Source: Treponema sp. (lineage in GTDB: Bacteria; Spirochaetota; Spirochaetia; Treponematales; Breznakiellaceae). Taken from it: a stretch of DNA of 57,427 bases. Position 1 is the stretch's first letter, and every line of letters starts with the position of its first letter. Positions 52,951-57,427 of this stretch are shown here, piece by piece. The stretch is from NCBI GenBank assembly GCA_009787835.1, contig WQSN01000012.1:1-57427 (forward strand), written 5' to 3'. A model generated the notes under the pieces. That model did no database searches and was not told the DNA's origin. It was given only the letters and a program-made list of their open reading frames with translations. A program made the position numbers and the translations under genes.

Positions 52951-53342
52951 ATTACCTCGTTGATACCCAAATTTTATTATGGTCTTTTCTGGAATCCAGG
53001 AAAATATCAAATGAAGTTAAATCAATTTTTATTAATGAAGATAATAGAATTTTTTACAGCCCGATCAGTTTATGGGAAATATCAATAAAATTTGCTTTAA
53101 AAAAATTATTTTTAAGCGGAGGAACCCCTGAAGACTTTTTCATGGAACTGAATAATAGTTTTTTTCGCTGCAAAACAATAGAACCTAATACGCTAATAAG
53201 CATATACAAGCTGCCATTTTATCATAAAGATCCATTTGACAGGTATTTAATTTGGGAAGCAATAAGAAACGATTTAACATTGATAAGCACAGATGCCAAA
53301 ATGGAAATGTACGAAAAAGAGGGATTAAAGGTAGCGCTATAA
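52947..53342 (+). CDS. Toxin, PIN-domain ribonuclease (VapC-like)
   Basis: 131 residues of the PIN fold. Acidic residues line the active site: the Asp in MNYLVDTQILLW, Glu in ISLWEISIK, and Asp residues in HKDPFDRYL and LISTDAKM. It pairs with the Phd-type antitoxin upstream, a common combination for PIN toxins of this length. Probable target is RNA (tRNA or rRNA), by family. Confidence 0.88.
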   Translation: MNYLVDTQILLWSFLESRKISNEVKSIFINEDNRIFYSPISLWEISIKFALKKLFLSGGTPEDFFMELNNSFFRCKTIEPNTLISIYKLPFYHKDPFDRYLIWEAIRNDLTLISTDAKMEMYEKEGLKVAL

Positions 53343-53372
53343 CTTTATGCCGGCTTTAATTACGGGAGTAAA

Positions 53373-53408
53373 AGAGTTGTTCAAAAACTGAAGCTTCCGG
53401 ACAACTCT
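53373..53408. repeat. Hairpin behind the toxin gene
   Basis: AGAGTTGT (53373-53380) and ACAACTCT (53401-53408) enclose TTCAAAAACTGAAGCTTCCGG, which itself has a CTGAAG centre. It resembles the compound hairpin at 18194 and may terminate transcription of both convergent genes. Confidence 0.5.
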
Positions 53409-53417
53409 AATAACACA

Positions 53418-54803
53418 CTACTCAACAAACAACTGCGTTATTTCGTCTCTTTTCTTTTTACCCTGTGAATCCATAGGTATTTCGTTAACATAGCGCCATC
53501 TTTTCGGGACTACCAGGTTTTCAAAGTAATTAAGCAGGTGTTCCCGCCAGAATTTATTAATATCGTTCTTTTCAAGTCCGGCGAATTTTTCTTTTCCCTG
53601 AGCGTTAAACACGATTGCGGCTGCCAGAAATTGGCGGCCTTCTTCCAGGGCGATAACGCACGCATCGGAAGCGAAACCGGATTCCATAATACGATTTTCC
53701 ACTTCCGGAAGAGAAATCCGCTTTTCCTCAATCTTGACTATAGTATCCATCCGTCCTATTAAAATAAATTTGCCGTTTGGAAGCATTTTAACCAGGTCCG
53801 CGGTTTCAAATATGCCTGTCTCATTTTTAATATAATCTGATTGGACTACCAGACAGCTATCCTCATTAACCCACAGTTTGGCATTTGGAAACGGTGTCCA
53901 CATTGGACCTTCATTTTGCCTTCTCCATGCGACGCCGGAAGTTTCGGTGCTGCCGTACATCTCCCAGGGCCAAACGCCGAAAACCTCAAATACTTTTTGC
54001 GCGACATCCGGGAAAAGGAACCCGCCGGAAGCGAGGATACACGGTGATTTTAATTGAAGGGTCAGAGGAGTTTCAAGTTCAACAGCCCGTTTTAAATACG
54101 CCGGTACTGTGACAATAAAATATTCAGTATCGGAGAATTTTTCCAGTTCCTCAGGAACATTTATTATGTTTCTTCTGAACGGAATACCCGCAGTAAAAGG
54201 CAGAAGCACAGAAAAGAGGAAACCGTAAATATGGTGCTGGCTTACAGTGGAACAAATTTTCCTGGGATAAAATAATTCATTTCCCCACTCATTAAGAATA
54301 TTCACATTATCAACTTCAAATTCTTTTAAACGCTGCTGTATCTTTTTCGGCTTACCTGTAGTGCCAGAGGTATAAAAATTGAAATAAGCCTCATCACTGT
54401 TGATTGACGGTAAAACATCAGAGCTTCCGCTTTTTTGACTTAGCAGCGCAGGGATATGGAAAGTGTTCCCCATGTCCTGGGGAAAAACCTTATCTGTAAT
54501 AAAGGGAGTATCCCCCTTAATTTCCGCAAGGTAGGCAGGGCTAATATTGGCTGTAAGCATTACTTCCTTTTTGCATTGAAGCAGGGCCGCGAAAGCAAGG
54601 AGGAAAAACCAGCAGTCCTCACTGTGCAGAAGCCATTTATCACTCTTTACGGATTCAATCTGTTTACGAAGAACGGCTGTTCCCTCAAGGAAATCTCCCC
54701 ATGTCATGTAATCTTTGTCGCTCCAAATACCCTTATAACAAATTGCCGTGGAAGGATCCCTGGAAGCGCTTTTCATTTCTGATAACGGAATAAATTGTTG
54801 CAT
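53418..54803 (-). CDS. AMP-binding (adenylate-forming) ligase
   Basis: 461 residues, shorter than typical acyl-CoA synthetases. FYTSGTTGKPKKIQQRL is the core AMP-binding motif, EMYGSTETSGVAWRR the A5 motif, and KFILIGRMDTIVKIEEKRIS the C-terminal subdomain hinge. It is similar in size and motifs to stand-alone acyl-activating proteins of fatty acid/phospholipid or polyketide-like clusters. The acyl substrate and carrier are unknown. It is monocistronic, with a palindromic operator candidate upstream. No acyl carrier protein gene is adjacent. Confidence 0.85.
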   Translation of the reverse strand: MQQFIPLSEMKSASRDPSTAICYKGIWSDKDYMTWGDFLEGTAVLRKQIESVKSDKWLLHSEDCWFFLLAFAALLQCKKEVMLTANISPAYLAEIKGDTPFITDKVFPQDMGNTFHIPALLSQKSGSSDVLPSINSDEAYFNFYTSGTTGKPKKIQQRLKEFEVDNVNILNEWGNELFYPRKICSTVSQHHIYGFLFSVLLPFTAGIPFRRNIINVPEELEKFSDTEYFIVTVPAYLKRAVELETPLTLQLKSPCILASGGFLFPDVAQKVFEVFGVWPWEMYGSTETSGVAWRRQNEGPMWTPFPNAKLWVNEDSCLVVQSDYIKNETGIFETADLVKMLPNGKFILIGRMDTIVKIEEKRISLPEVENRIMESGFASDACVIALEEGRQFLAAAIVFNAQGKEKFAGLEKNDINKFWREHLLNYFENLVVPKRWRYVNEIPMDSQGKKKRDEITQLFVE

Positions 54804-54827
54804 AGTTTATAACCTCTTTTCTATGTT

Positions 54828-54881
54828 AGTATCTTTTTCAAAAGATACTTATAAGTTTACATATATAGAAAGTGTTGTCAA
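54828..54881 (-). promoter_or_regulatory. Promoter and palindromic operator of the AMP-ligase gene
   Basis: On the minus strand TTGACA (plus 54876-54881), 16 bases, TAAACT (plus 54854-54859). At the expected start point lies a perfect palindrome AGTATCTTTT-TC-AAAAGATACT (54828-54849). Confidence 0.6.
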
Positions 54882-54942
54882 TGAAGAGATTTAACGTTAC
54901 ATTTCATGCAACCAGCCACTCATTCCTGCGGAACAAAATGGC

Positions 54943-55051
54943 AAGTGTCATGTTATATTCAAATGACGGAATGAAATGTTAAGTTAAATCCTTATGTAGT
55001 AAGGATTTAACGCATATTGTTATATTGGAAACCGAACATGACAGGACACTA
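54943..55051 (-). mobile_element. 109-bp MITE, copy 3
   Basis: Same orientation as copy 2. The left flank is AA instead of TA and the terminal repeats have diverged (GTGTCATGTTATATTC versus GTGTCCTGTCATGTTC). The inner stem TTAAATCCTTA/TAAGGATTTAA carries compensatory changes relative to copy 1. Confidence 0.8.
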
Positions 55052-55145
55052 GCTGCCTGGATATGTTCTCGTAAAATTATCATATTTTAACAATTTTTAG
55101 TCTTGAGTAAAGCGCTGCACATCCGCGCACCCATATAGGGTATCT

Positions 55146-55170
55146 ATGAATTTTTCTTTGAAAAATTCAT
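55146..55170. repeat. Perfect 11-bp-stem hairpin upstream of ssb
   Basis: ATGAATTTTTC-TTT-GAAAAATTCAT. It lies 44 bases before the ssb start and would be in its leader or promoter. Confidence 0.55.
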
Positions 55171-55213
55171 GGCCGGCGGTGTAGGCTGCCGGATTTTGAC
55201 ACAGGAGGGATGT

Positions 55214-55705
55214 ATGAACAACCTCAATTCAATCCTGATCGAAGGCAATCTGGTAAAAGATCCGCTGCTCAGGTCAACACCCAAGGGTACGCATGTATGT
55301 ATTATGAGTCTTGCGTCTAACCGTTATTACAAACATGATTCAAATTTTCAAAAAGAAGTATCTTTCTTTGAAATTGAATCGTGGTCGAGACTCGCGGAGG
55401 CCTGTTATAACAAGGGGCGAAAAGGCCGCGGTGTGCGTATAATTGGCAGACTGAAACAGGACCGCTGGAACGGAGCTGACGGCAGGCCTCATTCAAAAAT
55501 CAGCATAATTGCCGAACAAGTTGAATTTCGTCCTGAATTTAAAAAGGATGTAAGAGGCGAAATACCTGTTAATGAACCTCAAGCATTACGCGAAGATTCC
55601 TCCCTTGATCAGGATTTATCCTGTGATCAAAATTATTTCGGAGATGAAACAGGTGATCCTGTACTGGTAATGGTAGAAAAGGAACCGGAACTTGTAACAT
55701 TTTAA
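55214..55705 (+). CDS. ssb: Single-stranded DNA-binding protein
   Basis: 163 residues from ATG 55214 (preceded by AGGAGGG). An OB-fold domain shows NSILIEGNLVKDPLLRSTPK, FFEIESWSRLAEACYNKGRK and GVRIIGRLKQDRW. The C-terminal tail is acidic but lacks the canonical DDDIPF tip, ending in EPELVTF instead. Such tails are seen in spirochete Ssb paralogues. Essential in replication/repair, or an accessory paralogue. Confidence 0.9.
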   Translation: MNNLNSILIEGNLVKDPLLRSTPKGTHVCIMSLASNRYYKHDSNFQKEVSFFEIESWSRLAEACYNKGRKGRGVRIIGRLKQDRWNGADGRPHSKISIIAEQVEFRPEFKKDVRGEIPVNEPQALREDSSLDQDLSCDQNYFGDETGDPVLVMVEKEPELVTF

Positions 55706-55710
55706 CCGAA

Positions 55711-55745
55711 AGCGAAGAACCCCGTTGTTTTCGGCGAGGTTCTTC
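55711..55745. terminator. Hairpin between convergent ssb and permease genes
   Basis: GAAGAACC and GGTTCTTC form a perfect 8-bp stem around a 16-base loop. The T-run is poor, but the position between two convergent stops suggests a bidirectional terminator. Confidence 0.5.
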
Positions 55746-55771
55746 AGCACCTGCCATCGTTGAATAAAAAA

Positions 55772-56680
55772 TCAAATACCAAATATATAATCCGCCGCAA
55801 GCCCGCTCAGGACAGCAAATAAAACGGTAAATAACAGGTAAAATAAAAAATGTTTAATTCCCAGTACAATTTTAACAGCGCCCAGATTGGTAATTTTCAT
55901 GGCCTGGCCTGTAATCATAAACGCTGTCGCGGAGCCAAGCGACATGCCGTTCTGCAGCCATGTTTGAAGCAGCGGGATTGTTCCGCCGCCGCAGGCATAA
56001 AGCGGCACGCCGATTGCCGCCGCCATCAATACGCCGAAACCCCTGTTGCTCCCGAAAATGTCAGCAAAACTTTCCCTCGGCACATAACGCTGAAAAAGCG
56101 CGGAAAGAACTACGCCCAGCAAAAAATACAGTCCTGTCGCTCTGATGTTTCGTCCAACATTTTTGATAAAACGCAGGAATGGATTGGGATCTGTGTCGCG
56201 GTTTGCCATGTTTTCAAATTTGGAAAACTGAAAAAAGGCGTTTTTCCTGAACAGCAGTTTTACGCAGATGCCTGCCGTTACACCGCAGATAAAACAGGCG
56301 GCAAAGCGGATAACAAGCACGTGTTTACCCAGAGCCGCGCTGTAAAAAAGCAGCTGCGGGTTAAGAAGGATTGAGCTCATTACAAAGGCCGCGATCCATT
56401 CCTGCGACATTCCTTTTTCGGAAAAGGACGCGGCGACCGGTATTGTTCCGTACATGCAAAGAGGTGAAGCGATGCCCAACAGTGAAGCCGGAATAACGCC
56501 GAAGAGACCTATTTTGGTATTATGCATTCTGACAAAGAGAGAGTGAATTTTTTCCCTGCCGAAAACAGAAATAAAAGAGCCCAACGCGATTCCAATCAGC
56601 CAGTACAGAAAAATCTGCTCTGCCTGAATTGAAAAGTAATAAAAAAAATAAATAAGTTCCCGCCACAGGATTTCAGTCAT
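55772..56680 (-). CDS. Predicted permease, DUF318/ArsP (YraQ) family
   Basis: 302 residues with about eight membrane helices. The repeated family motif is seen in SLLGIASPLCMYGTIPVA and GVPLYACGGGTIPLLQTWLQ, together with MITGQAMKITNLGA. Some relatives export organoarsenicals; others have unknown substrates. Here CMYGT replaces the CSCG-type cysteine motif of ArsP, so arsenic transport is not claimed. Downstream neighbour is ssb (convergent). Upstream is the DUF362 gene on the same strand, 18 bases away. Confidence 0.85.
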   Translation of the reverse strand: MTEILWRELIYFFYYFSIQAEQIFLYWLIGIALGSFISVFGREKIHSLFVRMHNTKIGLFGVIPASLLGIASPLCMYGTIPVAASFSEKGMSQEWIAAFVMSSILLNPQLLFYSAALGKHVLVIRFAACFICGVTAGICVKLLFRKNAFFQFSKFENMANRDTDPNPFLRFIKNVGRNIRATGLYFLLGVVLSALFQRYVPRESFADIFGSNRGFGVLMAAAIGVPLYACGGGTIPLLQTWLQNGMSLGSATAFMITGQAMKITNLGAVKIVLGIKHFLFYLLFTVLFAVLSGLAADYIFGI

Positions 56681-56698
56681 ACTGATTTGCAGCTAACA

Positions 56699-57427
56699 TT
56701 AAAGTTCAATAAGTCTGTACGTTTTACTGCCAACTCCAATGGCGGCCGCGTGTTCAATTGTTAAAAGTCCGTTTCTGGATTCAATCCGCTGTATCAGATC
56801 TCTGCTGTCGGGAGCCGAATAGACAAGGTCGATACAGGCCTGATCGAGGGCTACAGGGTCAAGAGACGCCAGTATGCCGATGTCCGCCATGGTGGGCTGC
56901 GCAGGTCTTCCGTTGCAATCGCAGTCAACGGAAAGGTGATTCATCACATTGATATAAAGAATCTTTCCGCCGGTGCTGTCAACAATTGATTTCGCGGCTT
57001 CAGCCATCGATTCAAGAAAAGCGTCCTGATTGCCTCCCGACATGCTGGTTTTGCTTCTGCCCGCGGTGTGTATCCAGTTCTTACCCGCGGTTGACGCGTA
57101 ACCTATGGATAAATTTTTCAGCGCGCCGCCGAAACCGCCCATCTGATGTCCCTTGAAATGTGACAGTACAATGTGAAAATCAAACTCATTAAAACGCGCG
57201 CCTACAAAATTTTCTTTTAAACGTTTTCCCCCTGTAACAGGAATACTGATATCCGCTTTCTCATCCAGTATCACAAAGGGCGCGATGGCGGTAAACCCGT
57301 GATCCTGGGCAACCTGATAATGGGCTGCCGTGCTTGCGCGCCTACCTCCGTATGCCGTGTTCGCTTCGATAATGGTTCCATTTACTCTTTGAACAAGGTC
57401 TTTAATAAGATCTGGTTTCAGAAAGTG
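56699..57427 (-). CDS. DUF362 domain protein (5' truncated by window edge)
   Basis: The reading frame is open to the last base of the window, so the N-terminus lies outside; 242 residues are visible. Characteristic DUF362 segments are present: IIEANTAYGGRRASTAAHY, FNEFDFHIVLSHFKGHQMGG, FGGALKNLSIGYAS and DIGILASLDPVALDQACIDL. Some family members carry added ferredoxin clusters; no CxxCxxC is visible in this part. Function unknown, possibly iron-sulfur related. It probably forms one transcript with the permease downstream. Confidence 0.88.
   Translation of the reverse strand, partial: HFLKPDLIKDLVQRVNGTIIEANTAYGGRRASTAAHYQVAQDHGFTAIAPFVILDEKADISIPVTGGKRLKENFVGARFNEFDFHIVLSHFKGHQMGGFGGALKNLSIGYASTAGKNWIHTAGRSKTSMSGGNQDAFLESMAEAAKSIVDSTGGKILYINVMNHLSVDCDCNGRPAQPTMADIGILASLDPVALDQACIDLVYSAPDSRDLIQRIESRNGLLTIEHAAAIGVGSKTYRLIEL

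Larger units (their letters stand above)
54804..55213. other. Intergenic region with operator, MITE copy 3 and a hairpin before ssb
   Basis: Holds the promoter/operator of the AMP ligase (54828-54881), MITE copy 3 (54943-55051) and a perfect 25-bp hairpin (55146-55170) shortly before ssb. No gene is seen. Confidence 0.6.

Overview
The window looks like a chromosomal segment of a free-living or gut-associated spirochete close to Treponema. The evidence is a core periplasmic flagellin (FlaB), a spirochete-type flagellar operon (flbB-fliK-flgD-flgE-flbD-motA-motB), an FlgE carrying the Lys165/Cys178 pair used for the spirochete lysinoalanine hook cross-link, many spirochete-style lipoproteins, a V-type ATPase subunit, and plant-polysaccharide enzymes typical of gut treponemes. 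Everything here was read by eye from sequence; no database search was run.

Layout. 1-900: 3' part of flaB and its terminator. 900-2900: an SSS-family transporter under a tyrosine-type T-box leader. 2940-12054: a mostly minus-strand block of tRNA/nucleotide housekeeping genes (mazG, pth, mnmG, mnmE) and envelope proteins, interrupted by a plus-strand radical SAM gene. 12122-17640: alanine racemase, a ClpP peptidase, an outer-membrane barrel protein and a long-chain acyl-CoA synthetase. 17800-25762: an antitoxin-like remnant, a dCache chemoreceptor, HtrA, and a minus-strand group (map, J-domain protein, flavodoxin-like protein, universal stress protein, V-ATPase subunit D). 25763-28050: an accessory patch with palindromic elements, a lipoprotein and a DUF3782-like coiled-coil nuclease-fold protein. 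28097-33991: the flagellar motor/hook operon, which stops at motB. 34200-43061: AAA/DUF4143 ATPase, reverse rubrerythrin, four-helix-bundle protein, then a carbohydrate locus (GH3, GH5 lipoprotein, sugar-binding protein and two permeases). 43062-45604: a graveyard of mobile DNA (MITE copy, IS630 relic, internally deleted IS66) ending in a tRNA-Lys 3' fragment. 45637-57427: small conserved protein, outer-membrane protein, PTS IIA, a second GH5-type hydrolase, lytic transglycosylase, serA-serC, a Phd/PIN toxin-antitoxin pair, an adenylate-forming ligase, ssb, a DUF318-type permease and a partial DUF362 protein.

How the parts connect. mnmG and mnmE make the two halves of the U34 tRNA modifying complex. 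GH5 (secreted lipoprotein), the binding-protein-dependent permeases and cytosolic GH3 form a plausible cut-import-hydrolyse route for beta-glucans; no ABC ATPase is present, so a shared ATPase elsewhere is implied. serC and serA are the serine pathway.

The most unusual signals are non-coding: (i) a Tyr-specific T-box in a spirochete, with extra hairpins inserted in Stem I; (ii) three copies of a 109-bp TA-flanked MITE whose central stem covaries between copies, one copy abutting an IS630 relic; (iii) 15-17-bp palindromes inserted inside IS66 genes, with cores resembling other small palindromes in the window; (iv) a second, GC-rich palindromic element family; (v) a tRNA-Lys 3' fragment that looks like an integration scar; (vi) several promoters placed so that transcripts would be leaderless or nearly so.
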